Of a DNA stretch of 64,000 bases, positions 35,643-49,019 are shown piece by piece; position 1 is the first letter of the stretch; each line of letters starts with the position of its first letter. The stretch is taken from positions 70,518,280 through 70,582,279 of the forward strand of contig CM054143.1 of NCBI GenBank assembly GCA_028751875.1, in the 5' to 3' direction. The notes beneath the pieces were generated by a model. It did no database searches. It saw only the letters and a list, made by a program, of their open reading frames with translations, and was not told the DNA's origin. The stretch comes from Rapana venosa. Taxonomy: Eukaryota; Mollusca; Gastropoda; Neogastropoda; Muricidae. Made by a program: the position numbers and the translations under genes.

Positions 35643-36543
35643 CGAAGTGGAAGAAGCCATCCGCAGCTTACCAGTAGGAAAGTCCCCAGGAGCAGATAAT
35701 ATACCAGCAGAGCTGCTCAAGCATGGTGGCGAAACAGTCATCACATATGTTACAGCTATCTGTCAGAAGATTTGGGAGACAAAACAGTGGCCAACAGAAT
35801 GGACACAATCACTCATCATACCCCTGCCCAAGAAGGGGAATTTACGCCAATGCCAAAACTATAGAACAATCGGCCTCATCAGCCACGCCAGCAAGATCAT
35901 GCTCAAAGTTATTTTGAATCGACTCAAGAAGGAGGCAGAAGAACACCTTGCAGAGGAACAAGCTGGTTCAGGGCAGGCAGAGCACAATCGAACAGATTTT
36001 TAACTGCCACATCCTGATGGAAAAACATCTTCAACATCAGAGAGACCTGTTCCACAACTTCATCGACTTCAAGAAGGCTTTCGACAGAGTATGGCACGAA
36101 GGCCTGTGGCAGGTCCTCAGAATGTTTGGCATTGAAGAAGGACTAGTGCAAACCATTCAGCACTATACAACACCGCAGCAGTGCAGTCCTTCTGAACAAT
36201 CAGTCGGAGACTACTTCAAAACCACAGTTGGGGTCCGACAAGGATGCCTGTTATCTCCAGTCCTGTTTAAATCTGTTCTTGGAAAACATTATGAGAGAGA
36301 CCCCCATGCTTCCACTCTACCATCTCCATTGGTGGCAGACCCCTCAACAACTTGAGGTTTGCCGATGACATTGACCTCATGGGCGGAAGTAACACAGAGC
36401 TGCAAGATCTTACGACCAGACTTGAGAACAGAGCTGGAGCATATGGGATGGAGGTGAGCTCGGAGACAAGTAAAGTACTTGTGAACAGCACGAGCAACGC
36501 CACTGCTAAAATTTACATGAACGGCCAACAACTGGAGGAGGTA
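35643..36543 (+). pseudogene. LINE-D (RTE-like) reverse transcriptase, first part
   Basis: Reads GKSPGADNIPAELLKHGGE, then WTQSLIIPLPKKGN, then NYRTIGLISHASKIML, AEEQAG, FIDFKKAFDRVWHEGLW (motif A), GVRQGCLLSPVLF (motif B), LRFADDIDLMGG (motif C, catalytic FADD present) and AYGMEVSSETSK. This is the wording of RTE-type invertebrate LINEs. Frameshifts occur near 35955, 36160-36185, 36265 and 36350. No endonuclease of this family is present; it starts inside the RT at the junction with LINE-A. Confidence 0.8.
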
Positions 36544-36819
36544 AGGTAAAAGGTAAAGGAGTCCCATAACCTATAAGGTCGTAGGGGAGCGAGGTGTCAG
36601 AGACCTCACTTCTCTAGGGCCAGCATATTGAGGGCGGCGCCCATCTCCTCTCCCTCGCTGCTTTACCTTCCCTGACCCTAAAGAGGGCAGGTACCCATTT
36701 ACAGCTGGGTGAACTGGGGGAACTGTACTGAAGCCAAGGCATGCAAACGGTCACCCATCCAACTGGTAACCACGCTTGACGCTGCTTAACTTGGCTGGGG
36801 GAAAGCGAGTGCTCCGACC
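36544..36819 (-). mobile_element. Composite tRNA/5S SINE in LINE-D, 5'-truncated
   Basis: Minus strand. It begins within the tRNA-like head (CAGTGGTCGGAGCACTCGC), then the 5S-like block (AGTTAAGCAGCGTC, then TTGGATGGGTGACCG), the body and a CCTTTTACC tail. It is flanked by ACTGGAGGAGGTA at 36531-36543 and 36820-36832 (13-bp target-site duplication). LINE-D continues in frame on the other side (EEVDAFKYLGATLTKDG). Confidence 0.9.
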
Positions 36820-37005
36820 ACTGGAGGAGGTAGATGCTTTTAAATACCTCGGCGCTACACTCACAAAGGACGGGCGATCGACGACAGAAATCAAAGTCAG
36901 ACTAGCCATGGCAACATCCTCCATGACAAAACTCACCACCATATGGAAAAGTAAAGAGATCAGTTTCCCAATCAAACTACAGGGTTCATACAGACTTGGT
37001 GGGAA
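36820..37005 (+). pseudogene. LINE-D, RT thumb part after the SINE
   Basis: Reads EVDAFKYLGATLTKDG and MTKLTTIWKSKEISF, the thumb region of RTE-like RTs, then breaks near 37000 into unrelated sequence with repeated AGGGCC words. Confidence 0.75.
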
Positions 37006-39035
37006 AAAATTTAGGGCCTTTTTAGGGGCCATTATTTCCAAATTTAGGGCCTAGCCGCGGGGCATCAAAGTGTATGTTATCAACCTGTGTACACATTTAC
37101 TTTGATAAACCAATCTCAAATTCATGTAAGCAAAGTCTTCTCATCTACAACTGCATGATGGATATTGATTATTGACACAAATTCAAAGTGAAGTTCTAGA
37201 ATAAAATGACTTTCACTCATAGATACTACAATGAATTAAAATCCTCACACAGTAAAACATCCATGGTGTGATGGAGTCCCCATATCTTGAAATCAGAGTA
37301 AAGTGAAAACTGAAATAAGTGTCTCCGATTCCAAGATGTTTTTCACAAACAGCTAGCAAGTGAACTTAAAAGACACTATCCCTCAAACTTCATCTGATGT
37401 GAACTAGTCTCCTTGCCTTATCAAAGATGCAGATGGTTGCCTGGTACTAGAACTGGTAACAACAATACCCCACAGTCACAGTGCCTCTTCCAAATTCTGC
37501 TCCTTTATTTCAATCTCACACATGCGTACATGCAGGAATTCACACACAACAAACACGCACGTGCGTGCACGCACACGCATGCATGCATAAAAGAGAGAGA
37601 CAGAGACAGAAACTGAGAAAGACACAGAGAGAGGCTGCTGGATGCAAGTTCTCTTCACTATGAATACATGTACAAGTCCCGTATCGTCAATGCAGACAGA
37701 GAGGTAGGCCTAACACTGGCTTGAAAAGGATGCAAACACCCTCTGCCCAAAGTTTTTGTTTTTTTAAAAGCAAGAATCTTCAATCAAGTCGGCCATAATG
37801 AATAAGCTGCAAATTTTTAAAAGTAAAGCAACTAAATCGACCAATTGAGCGGTGGAAAAAATTCAAACATTTGTTTTTTCCTGTAATTGAAAATATTCGG
37901 CATTTGTGACTTCCCTTATGAATTGGATTCGTTTTCGAAATGCATTTCTGCAGGAAATCTGTGGGAAAATCTCCTCAAATAAAGAATACATCGGCTACGG
38001 GTTTTATTTTATTCCCATTCTAAACCACACGTACACGACTGCCATTTTGAAAACTGTGCCAGGAGAAAAATCCCTTTGCTATTCACAGCACAGCTGTCTA
38101 AAAATTAAAAAAAACTTGTAAGAAGGACTGTGGGGAGTAAACGAAAAAGTATTTTTTTGACTCATGTTTGCAGTTTCATAGTTAAACATCTTTTCCAAAC
38201 AAATTAGGGACACCCCATAGGGAAGGGAGTTTTTCGGCATGAAAAAAATAACGATGAAAGCAAAGCGAATATGCCTTCCAATGGGGGCAAATTCCCCCCC
38301 TTTGGCAAAATAGGTGGGGCAACATGAATAGCGACACAGGTCTATCCGTGATAATTCATCTTTGGACATCCTTCTTTCTTTTTATTTTTCTAAGTTTTAT
38401 TTTGTTATTTGTTTAATCTACATTCAACAAAAACTCCATTCATGGTTCCCATTTTTTGGGCTTTTTGGGCCTCCAGGGCCTAGGCCTAAATTTTTTTTGG
38501 GGCTTTTTAGGCCCATTTTGGGGTTCAAAAAAATCAGGGCCTTTTAGGGGTTTTTAAGATTTTTAAAAAACCTCAAAGCTTACAAAGCCTAATTTAGACT
38601 TTCCCCGCTGTAGGAAATGAAAAACCCGGGCATTTTACTTGAAAAAAGCAAAGCGAATCCAGATTTGAAAAAAAAAGCCATAGAAACTACGGCATATTTC
38701 CCGGAAAAAACAAAAAACCAATGAATTTGTCCCAAAAGTCAAAAAACACGGCTGGCGGTCCCAGGGAACCCTTCTCCCATCCAAGAAGAAAAAGCTGACA
38801 TGGTTTGGGCCCCGTACCCACCACAACACTCCCGCCCAAAACAGTACCCCGGGAACACTGAAGGTTTGGGAAAAAGGGGGGGGAAGAAAAGTCATGGGGA
38901 CAACTCAAGAATGGACCCCGGATGAAAGACTCGCCACGCGCAAGGGGCCCAGGACCGAGATGGATGGAGGAGGCTTTTCCACGGCATCGTCTTTCGGTCT
39001 TTCCCCACGCCGCCCAAAGGGCATGGGGCGGATGA
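37006..39035. other. Unassigned DNA, partly low quality
   Basis: No supported gene. CA/CG-rich and GA-rich simple repeats lie at about 37540-37632. The words TTTAGGGCC / GGGGCC recur at 37005-37060 and 38455-38560. From about 38100 to 38900 runs of A, T, G and C are stretched as in uncorrected homopolymers. A (GAT)n bit at 39028-39040 directly precedes LINE-A copy B. Confidence 0.5.
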
Positions 39036-39039
39036 TGAT

Positions 39040-42000
39040 GATATGTTTATTTTGTTTGTTTTTCTTTGTGCGTTTGCTCTCTTAAACCTGAAATTCAAAA
39101 CACAGCGTTATTAGCCGCACTCCTCCCTCTACGTCATGTCTCTTACCTCAGACAAGTGGCCAATAAAACATGGTCTACGAGTAGGCTACCTCAACATAAA
39201 CAATGCAACCAATAACAAAGATGACATTGCTAGCATACTATTTAATGATGGGAATGAGTTTCATTTATTTGGCTTTGCTGAATCCCGCCTTTCTTCAAGT
39301 ATAACTGATGCAGACATGCACATTCCAGGATACCAAATATTTCGCCAAGATCCCTACAAACCCAAAACTACAGGCTTATTAACATATTTTGCATCTTCAT
39401 TATGCTGTCAAAGGCTATACAATTTTGATGTGTATGATATCGAATCGATTTGGGTAGAAATCAAAATTAAAGCACAGTATCCACTTTGATAGGATTCATA
39501 TACAGAAATCCGTCAGAAACCACTAATTGGTTTGACAGATTCAATTCTCTAATGGATGAAGTTGCACTTTTAAACTGTGAAACTATTATTCTTGGAGATT
39601 TTAACATAGACTTACTCAAACCTAAACCGAAATGGAATCACAACTATATGATGCTTGGTCTGGAACAACTAATAGATAAACCCACACGTATAACAGATAA
39701 CTCAGTAACTTTAATTGATCATATATACACTAACGCAAAACAGCACATAGCTGAAGTATGTGCTCCGTCATGGGGAATGGCAGCGATCATAATCCTGTCT
39801 GCTGTACTTGGTTTAAGCGTCGCATAAAAAATTTCCTAAAGTTGGGCATAAAACTATATATTACCGACGATTCAAACACTTCTGTGAGGATTATTTTCTT
39901 CGACCTAAATGAACTCACCATTACACGATGTATACCAAATCAGGGGACCCAATGAAGCTGCTGAATTTTGGTTAACACATTTATCTCATTGTATACAAAC
40001 ATGCTCCTTTATAAAAAAAAAAAGAGAGTTAAAGAAAAAACCAAACCTCCATGGATAACAACAGACAGAGAAATCTGAGATAAACTTAAGAAACCACCTG
40101 AAAACCCAGGGTACCCCATGAACATTTTAGGACAAAAAGGGAATAAAGTAATTCCATTAAACGCAGATCAAAGCGTTAATTACTTTCAACAGTTGTTAAT
40201 CACCACTAGTGACTCTCGCCAGATTTGGAAAGCCATCAATACATTATTTTAATAAACAATGTTTCAAAAAGTCAACAGTTCATTAAAGACATATCAGCTG
40301 ATAAATTAAACAGCCATTTTTCAAATGTACAAATAAAGTTATAACATGTGCAAGTCAAGAGAAAATGATCTTCTTTAAACCTACAATATATTAATTTCAA
40401 AACATATAACTTTCCATTTAATCTCCTGCCAATGACAACCTTTGACATATTAGAAAAGCATAAAAATGAAAAAACGAATTCTAGAAACACGTGATTAGAA
40501 AAGTTAGATGCTCAAATTATAAAACTCGCAGTCCGGTTTTTGTTGAAACACTGGGCATATCTATACAACTTGTGTATTGAGAAAAGGTGTTTTCCTCTCA
40601 AGTTTAAAAAGGCAACAGTTATACCTGTCCCATAAATCAGGTGACTGCTCTCTCCTTCAAATTAAGGCCAATTTCAATTCTCTCTGTAAATATCTAAACC
40701 CATTGAAAAACACATACAAACATCCTAAATTCTCACTTTATAAAAAACAGTCTAATTTCACGAGGATCAATCAGGGTTTGGTAAAAAACTATTCCTGTCA
40801 CACTGCTCTAACTCAGCTCACTGACAGTCTCCTGCACAATATAAATGACAATAAGTTGACTGGCCTCCTTTTTGTTGACTTTGAAAAAGCATTTGATGTG
40901 ATCAACCACTCTTTGTTATTGCGCAAATTAGAATTGTACAAACTGCAACCTGAAGTTATCCAACTACTAAAAATTTTTCTGTCTAATTGGCAGCAGCTTG
41001 TATCTGTAAATAATCAAGCGTCAGAACTACTACCCATTAGATATTGGGTACCACAAGGCTCAGTATTGGGACCACTCTTGTTTTCAGTCTATGTAAATGA
41101 TTTACCCTTTTTAATTAAATGTAACTGTGAAATGTTTTGCTGACCAAAACCCCTCTCTTTTTTAGTGATTCAGACTCCAGCAGATTAACTCGCAAACTTC
41201 AATACAGTATTGACAGATTGTTTATTGGACTCAATTAAACCACATGTCATTAAATGAGCACAAAAAAACAAAGGTATGTACGTATCAGCCAAGAACAGGA
41301 AAAAAGGCAAAAAAATGGGAAATGTAGGGTTTCTTATCTGTTATTGGGATAACGGAATGTTGTGAATGAGGAAGTTGACTCTCATAAAAATATTAGGTGT
41401 TACATGGACCAAAATAGGACTTGGATGTTTAACATATTGTCTCCAATGGGTAAACGCCTCTAGCTCACGGCTCATTCAATTATCCCAAATAAAACACTTT
41501 CTAAATATATGCTCCTCAAAAATATTTTGTTGTGTTCACACATTCTACCAATCATTGGACTTTTGCATCAAATAGTTGGGATACCTGCAGTGGAAGAACT
41601 TGAAATTCATTCTCGTTTATATAAAAAGAGCAGTTTTAAAACTTGTATTGTTAAAAAACAAACACCCTGGAACAAAAGAGGTTATAAGCAACTAATGTCC
41701 CTGGACATTTTGAAACTGACTTTTATTCAATAAAGCTGTGTTTATGCAAAAAAAGTTTGTTAATCAAAAGTGCTCTCCGAAGATTACCCAAAGCTTTCAA
41801 AGTTAAACCAAAAATAGTCAAACCATTTGCGAACTTTCCAAGATCCAGAAATAACTATATAAATCGAGCATCTTGTATTCAGGCAGTGTACCAATGAATA
41901 AACTCCCCAAAAAAATTTGAAATTGTATTAAAGGCAAAAAACATCAGTATAAAACCTTCCTAAAAAGATATTTCATGAAATAAAAGTACAGAACACGATC

Positions 42001-42060
42001 TTGTAAACTTAAGTGCGTGATTTTTAAGTGCACTGACGGTTATTCTTGTCATTAAAATCA
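39040..42060 (+). pseudogene. LINE-A copy B, endonuclease to C-terminus, frameshifted
   Basis: The ORF starts at 39136 (MSLTSDKWPIKHGL, RVGYLNINNATNNKDD), the best-preserved LINE-A start. The endonuclease covers 39136-39960 (AESRLSSS, ILGDFNIDLL, LIDHIYTN, SDHNPV) with breaks at about 39470 and 39775. The RT at 40840-41140 reads LLFVDFEKAFDVINHSLLL and YWVPQGSVLGPLLF. The catalytic FADD region near 41135-41150 is destroyed by indels. This copy has no SINE and so shows the pre-insertion site of the RT. Indels become dense from about 40000 on. Confidence 0.82.
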
Positions 42061-43428
42061 GATATGACCCAAGTTTTCATATTCATTTAGAGTACATGTT
42101 TAAGCACCTGATCTATTTATGGGTGATTATATGATATCAACCCCCAACATGCTTTGAGTCTGGTTGTGTGTGTGTGTGTGGTATGTGTACTTGTGTGGGG
42201 CGTGCGTTTGGTGTGTTGTGTTAAAAATTGGTTTTGGTTTTGGATTTTTAACTTTTCTTGTGTCTTGGCCTTTTTTCATTTTTTGTGTTAAGACAAATAT
42301 ATGCTATTTTTTAATTTTGTTGCTTACTTTTAGTTTTCTTTTTCATTGTATTAGGATGAGTAAAGTGGTATTGTCTGAGGTTAGTACTGCTGGATGGTGT
42401 TAACATTGACTGAATTATTCTTTGAGAAAGGATTAACATGGTTCTGCTCAAATCAAAAATGCACATGTACATGCGTGGTATATGACCAGGGGAGAGGGAG
42501 GGAAATGGGATGTCTTTGTTTTACTTTTTTGCTCTGAATCCAATGTCTGCTTGGTTATTCTTGTTTTTCGTAATATTGAGTATATTATGTGGTGAAGGGG
42601 ATATTGGGGTGAGGATGTGTATGTGTATGTAAGTGTTTTATATTGACACATCAGTTTCCTTCTTGTTTATATACATTTGGTTGTTGTTGTTGTTATGGTT
42701 GGTGGGGGGGGGGGTGTGGTGGGGATTTCTGGTTTATTTTTCGCCTTTTTGTTTGTTTTGGGTTTTTGGGTGGTTTTTGGGGAGGGGAGAGGGGGTATTT
42801 TGGACTCTTTTTCTCGTCTTTTGTTGTTCTATATTGGTTCTTCATTTATATTGGCTGTTTTATTCTTGTCCTATGTTAGTTATTGTCGATTGTTTTGTTG
42901 TGGTACGTCATGTTTGGGTTTGTTTGATTGTTGATTTCCGTGTTGTGGTTGTTTCTTGTTGATTTTTGTTGTTGTTGGTCTTTATTCAGTTGTTTTGTAT
43001 GGGTTTGAGGGTTTGTGTGTGTATGTGTGTGTGATGGGGGGGGGGGGGGGGGGGGGGGGAGGGAAGCAGTTGGTGTGGTTTTTTTTAAATTTGTGTGTGT
43101 TTTATCTTACTTTGTTTGTTTTGGTTTGGTTTTTTCTTGTTGCTTGTTGGTCTTTGTATTATGACGATATTTTTTTTTCAAGATTTTTGTAATTATTTGA
43201 ATTGTATGGTTAAATATTTTTCTGGGTTTTTTGTTTGGTTTTTAATTCATTATGCATTTGTATAGTGTACCAATAGATTAGGTTTTTTATTCTATCTGCA
43301 TAATACATTATCTTTTTTTTCTCGCCTTTTTTTCCTTTGATAGATTGGCTTGATGAAAAAAAAAAGGCAAATGCACTGATTATTCAATGTACATCTGAAC
43401 ATAAAACTTGACTTTGACTTTGGGCTGA
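42061..43428 (+). mobile_element. LINE-A 3' UTR with hexamer tail, copy B
   Basis: Matches 30240-31590 with many 1-2 base indels, including the G run (43036-43059) and the tail AACATAAAACTTGACTTTG ending near 43422. Confidence 0.65.
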
Positions 43429-44325
43429 TACCCCATCACAATGTCCTCACCGCGCATCACCACAGTCAAGGTCCTTCTGTCTGGTGCTTGTGTCGAGCAT
43501 TGGGGCGGAGACGGCTCCAAGGCGGTCGTGCCATCCCTCCCACAGAGGCCAACTGTCAACCTGCACACACAACACACGGTCATTGCTTCTGTCACTCTTC
43601 TTGGCCATATTTGGCCCAGGCCAAAAAAGCTGTGTCAGGTGACTGAGGTCAGCTCACTGCCAAAGCCTACACGACAATGTTGTGTTCGTTTGTATGTAAC
43701 AGGTGTTGAGATTGCCTTTTTCAGCCCCATACTAGCTCTTCACCTTAACAACCTGCACTCTCAAAAAATCTTGAAGGCAGAGTATGGCTGCCTATATGGC
43801 GTGGTTCTTAAAAACAGTCACTCACCGGGCAAACTTTCATTCAGTGTGCAAACTTTTCAACTCACAGTGATTCTGGTGGTTGGGATGAGTGAGTACAGAG
43901 TGCACGTTCTGGGGACCCCAGATGTGTTAGAGGTAGTGTTTTATTTAAGTGGGCAAGTGCAAACATCATATTTGCAACATCATCTGCGTACTGATTATTT
44001 GGGGTAGTGGATTCAAAGTTCAAAATTCTCCATATAGTGTGTGAAAAAATCTCGCATATAGCTGCCAACATTCGATTCCAAAAACCAGAATTTCAAGGGG
44101 GTGGTGAGTTTGCACTTTGAAATGAAAATGGCGTAGTGGGTAGGTGGAATCTGAAAGTACAAAGATGTTGTTCTTTCGATTTTATCGTCCTTTTCACTGT
44201 AAGTGTATTAGACGAAGGGAGGCAGATAGGTGAGAATGTGGGGAGAAAGGGAGAAAGAGAGGGAGGGAAAGAAAGGATATGCCTTATGGGTGACTGACAG
44301 TTTGTTTTGTCCACTTGTAGTGAGA
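43429..44325 (+). repeat. Flank shared with 31596-32400
   Basis: Same sequence as after copy E, with indels. It ends near 44325, where copy E continues to (TG)n and U but this copy joins the 3' end of an inverted LINE-E. Confidence 0.68.
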
Positions 44326-47150
44326 TTCAGATTCAGAAGATTTTTTGCCATTTAAGTATGTATAAGACATTATTTGACACAACAAAATACATCAATTATA
44401 ATTAATATTCAATTGTGGCCTAAATCTCCTAATTCCCCTTTAAAAGTGATGTCACTAAAATACCATGTACATTCTACTTCCTCTTTTTCTCTTTTTTTTC
44501 AAAACAGAATCTACATTTTCTGTCCTCTCTGGATATATTTTGCGGGGCTCCTTTTCTCTATCATTAAATTGTGTGAGCTTGTGCGGAAATTTACAATGCG
44601 GTTTCTTATGGGTTTTGTTTTCATATGTTTATTAAAGTTGGTTCCAGTCTGTATTCTTTAGTAGCTTTAATCATAAAATTTTTAGTTTTGCAAAAAACTC
44701 TTTCTTCTGGTTGAGCTCCAAATGTTTTATACTTGTCCTTATGTTTTTCTAACAGCATAACCTCAACCGATGGCATTAAGGTACGTTGGTGCTTCCAGAC
44801 ATGTTTGTATACAATTGGTGTTACAAAATTATTTTCAAAAGCTTTTCTGATAATCTACAATAAGCAGCAATAAAGTCTTTTTTGGTAGTTTTTACTTTTA
44901 GTGTGACTATCTATTAAATGTTTAAGTAGGAAGATATGGTCCCGGTTGTTTGCATGCTTTTCTGAAACCAGACTTGTTCTCTGACAATACTATTGGATTA
45001 TTTTCTAATATTCAGAAAATTCTATGATTCCGTATTTGACAATAAAAGTTTACCAATTGTGTTTGTCAACGTTATCCTTGTAGTTTTCTGGGTTGTTTAC
45101 GCTTCTTTTTTATAGATTGGTATCATTTATCCTACTTTCCAGTCTCAGGAATATATACACGTTTCTATCTAAATTGGAACTTATTCCGCAGTAGTCTCTA
45201 TAAACATTAGATGAAAACCGTTTTGATGATTTCGTTTTGTAATTCCATCTTTTTCCAGGGCGATCATTATTTTTTAGCCTGTGATTGTTTTTGTAATTTC
45301 CACCGTTGTAATTTGCCTTATCTAGGAATGGGTTATTAGATACTTTTTAAATCATGTGGAGCCTGCCTTTGTACTTGCTTTTTCGGTCTGGATCTATTTG
45401 CGGTTCTTTTTCCAATAAGTGTGTTAAGTGTTCAGTCCAGTTACTGCTACTAATATGATTATGTGTTGTTTTTCCACCATCTTCGCTTACTTTTAATTTT
45501 TGTAAAGTTTTCACACCAATACACTCGGATCTTCGTCAATGGCATCATGTAAGTTGTGATACAAGTGAATGTTGTAGGTTTTCTTTTTCTTTTTCATTTA
45601 AGTATTTATACTGTTTTCTTTTTATGAAATTTAAACTTATTTTGTCGAAGTTCAGGTTTTTTACGGATTTATATTTATCGCATTTAGTTTAAAGGACTTA
45701 CTTCTTTTCTCGTACTGTTACATTCTGAGTGATGAAACCTTTTTTTTTGGTTTTATATTCTTCTTACAGGTTTTTTGACGTTCTGGTCTTCAAGCTTAAA
45801 TTGTGCCACTTTGAGGAAAGATATTCAGACGTTGTCTGGAACATTCTTGACTTCGTTTGTTTGAATCAGGCCTGCTTTGTACTTTGTTTTAATACTGAAT
45901 TGTTAGAGTTTTTTTTTGGTGATATGTAGTGATTGTATTGGGATGATAGTAGAAGTGTCTTTGAAATTGTTCTTTGGAATTGTTATTCCCATACAAATCG
46001 GGTTTGTTGTGGTAAATCTGTGTAAATACACTTGCCTGTGTGTCTTTACTATTTTGAAGACGTTTGCAAACGTGTTTTGTCTATATCACATTATTGTATA
46101 TTTGTAGCTAAATCACTAGTGGGACATGATCAGAGTATTCCATTGAATCTCTAACTTTCATATGCTTCACCTCTTTCATAAATGATTTTTGAACAAAAAA
46201 TAATCCATCAACACTACAACCTTGAGGTTTTTGAAAGCTGGTATATTATAATGTTCGGCCATTTAATATATACAATTGATGTCTATACAAATATTAGCTA
46301 ATAGTCTCCGATATTTTTGTACAAGGCTATCCATTGAGCACCTTTGATAGCATTGGGCTATTCATTTTCTTTCAGGTAGTAATTGTAGTAACTTGGTTCT
46401 GTATCTATTTCTATATGTCAGTCAGTATTCCTCATGATCGCGCATTTAGATCTCGCACAGGTATTATATGGTCCTCTTTCAGACAAACTTTCTATGTCTT
46501 GTTCTAATTTTCTATATTTTGGTGTATTTAGGAACTTTTCCAAAAAGATGAAAATATTAGGTGTGAATATATTGGCACAGCCTATATGGAAAATATTTTG
46601 TTTGATGATTTTTTTCGTTGAGTTTTCCTGCAATCATTTGCATCCACACAAATATCTGAACTATTTTGCGGGAGTTTTTTTATAAAATTTTAAAACTTTT
46701 TCGATGATCTTTCCTAATGAAAAATGAAAATACCTCCTGAAGCACTGACAGATCTTTTTCTCTCTGGTCTGCAGTAGTGAACAGACTATATCCTGGGTAT
46801 GTGTATCTTCTTACGATGTTTTATCTAAATGTGTTTCTTGTAAAATTATTACATCGTTTTAATATCAACATGTCTTTTATTGTGTACGTCATTTAGTTTT
46901 TGTTTAATGTTAAATTCCATCCACTTTGCCATAGATATTCTAATATTCCATGATAATATTTTCATGTTTTTACTCATTTGTGCAATATTATTGTGAACAC
47001 AGAGAGAGATCTTTCCATGTGGTGGTAATCATATGGGCATATCATTTTTTGATTTATTAGCTGGGGGGTTTTCCCGTTTTAATATCTCCTAACTATTGGA
47101 ACATTGCTTTTTCTTCTGATAATTGTTTAATGTCTTGATGCCAAAACAAT
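44326..47150 (-). mobile_element. LINE-E, inverted copy
   Basis: The minus-strand counterpart of 23590-25440 (landmarks CTCGGATCTTCGTCAATGGC at 45527-45546 and the SDHCPLD region near 46140). It continues further into a region that would encode the RT entry (45300-44800), which has no long frame. The lower end has a GATTCAGATTCAGAAG tail-like repeat at 44322-44337. Dense indels. Confidence 0.6.
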
Positions 47151-47480
47151 AACGGCAACAAATTTTTTATCTTAAAATTTACATCATCAAGAGATTAAAT
47201 TTTACATTGAGATTGTATTATATTTTAACTATTAATTAACAAACTTGACAAACTTATCCGTTGTATCCCGTAAAACAAAATTAAATATAGTAAATGTAAC
47301 ATGTGTTCAAAAGATTTAACTGGGACAGACTTTCTTTGTGTTGATATCATTGCATGAGTCTGGTGTGTGTGTGTGTGTGCGCGTGTGTGCGTGTAACCTA
47401 CATACTTTCTATATTTCACCATCTCTTGGACTTGTTTATGTAGTGTGTGTGTGGATGTGTGTGTGGATGTGTGTGTGTGT
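47151..47480. repeat. LINE-E 5' edge and (TG)n tracts
   Basis: AT-rich DNA, then (TG)n at 47361-47392 and 47441-47480, directly before U. The same pair of tracts stands, inverted, at 23480-23590. Confidence 0.7.
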
Positions 47481-48990
47481 ACACACTGACAAAGTACATG
47501 ATGGTTTAGGAGAGAGGAGTGCTGAGCACCAGTGTCAATTAGGGCCAGACTTTGTCGGCTATCTCACGGATTTCTATTTGTTGCTACTTCATCATCTCGT
47601 TCTTTCAAATCTGGCTGAACTCTGCTTTCATCTGGCTGGAATTGATATCAGAAACTATGTAACACCAAACTCAGAGGTAAACAAACTCTGCTCCTTCTCA
47701 TGTGAGTAATGACATTTTGTTCTGCCAGGGCCCAAAGTTGACAACGGCATTGGCACGGAATGCAGCAGAAGACTGTACTGATAGTATGGATAAATCCTTG
47801 TTTTGAGAACACCTTCTGATCGCACTGTTCTCTGACGTGTGGTGATCAGTTACTGGGAAACCAGCACGCCTTGCGCAGCATGTCTACTGCAGTTTCCACT
47901 GGTTATTTTTTTACATGGGTGGGGGGAAAACAGAAATTGCAGCTAAGTTCTGGGGTATAAAAAGAAATGGTTGGCAGATATGTATCAAATGCACCCTACA
48001 ACATTAATAGTCTCTGTTCCTTCTCATTCTGTGAAACTTTTCATTCATAAACAATAATTCAGTATGCAGGATATTATCCCAATGCAAACTGATTATTATA
48101 AACGTGAATAGTTTATCAATAGAGAAAACATGCACAAATAAATTAATTACAAAAAATAAGTCTATAAGTTTCAGTACTGTCCCCTCCAAAAAAATCTGGG
48201 GAAAATCGCCAATACGGAATTCCGTTTTTAATAGTAAAAGGAAAAACACAGATGAAATCTAAACTAGCACGAGGAAAAAAAATGATAAGAACCCATGGCT
48301 ACAGCTGCTTACCATTTCTCTCTTCTGTGTGAATCAGAGGCCCATGACTTTGGAAGGAGATGGATGCAGCCAGGGAGAGGGTTGAGGGGCCTCTGACTCC
48401 AGAAAGGAATATTACAGTTGGTCCAACTAGTTGGCTTGTCATGGCAAGTTGTCACTGATCGCAGTGAGATACTCTGCTGGTCAACAGTCCCAGGCTGTGT
48501 TTGGGTGCCTGGATAAGAAACAGAAGCACAACAATTTGGGAACAAAAACTAACAAACACTAATCAATCCATCTCTGTCTCTCTCATTCCATGTACCTAAC
48601 CAAACTAAGGGGGTTGTCTCTCATTTCCACAACTGCAATTGTCATCAGCTATGTACAATTCCACTTGGTGATAAATGGAATGTCAGAAGGGGAAAGAGAG
48701 GGGGGGGGAGCAAATTGGAAGGAGACAAGAAAGCCAGAGTAGACGTGTTCTAACTTTCTACCGTCACTACAAGACTAACTGATAACTAACCGACCCTCTG
48801 TCTACCGCTTGTCTGCTGAACCCGTTTTCTCTGTCTGTCACTCCCTCATTCTCTGAAGGCTGCTTCACACTTGCCAATCACCGCTACTGACAGACAGGCA
48901 ACCATGCTGACTTGGGACACCCCCCCAACCCCTCTTTCTTTTTACATTCCCTGCTGAGGTCTTCACACTGCCACAGACACACAACACTCA
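47481..48990 (+). repeat. Repeat U, copy 5 (long form, indel-rich)
   Basis: Colinear with copy 4 from ACACACTGAC to the ACACAACACTCACC end, with a 1-3 base indel every few dozen bases. Confidence 0.75.
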
Positions 48991-49019
48991 CCAACCCCAT
49001 GTGATTCATTTTTCATTTT

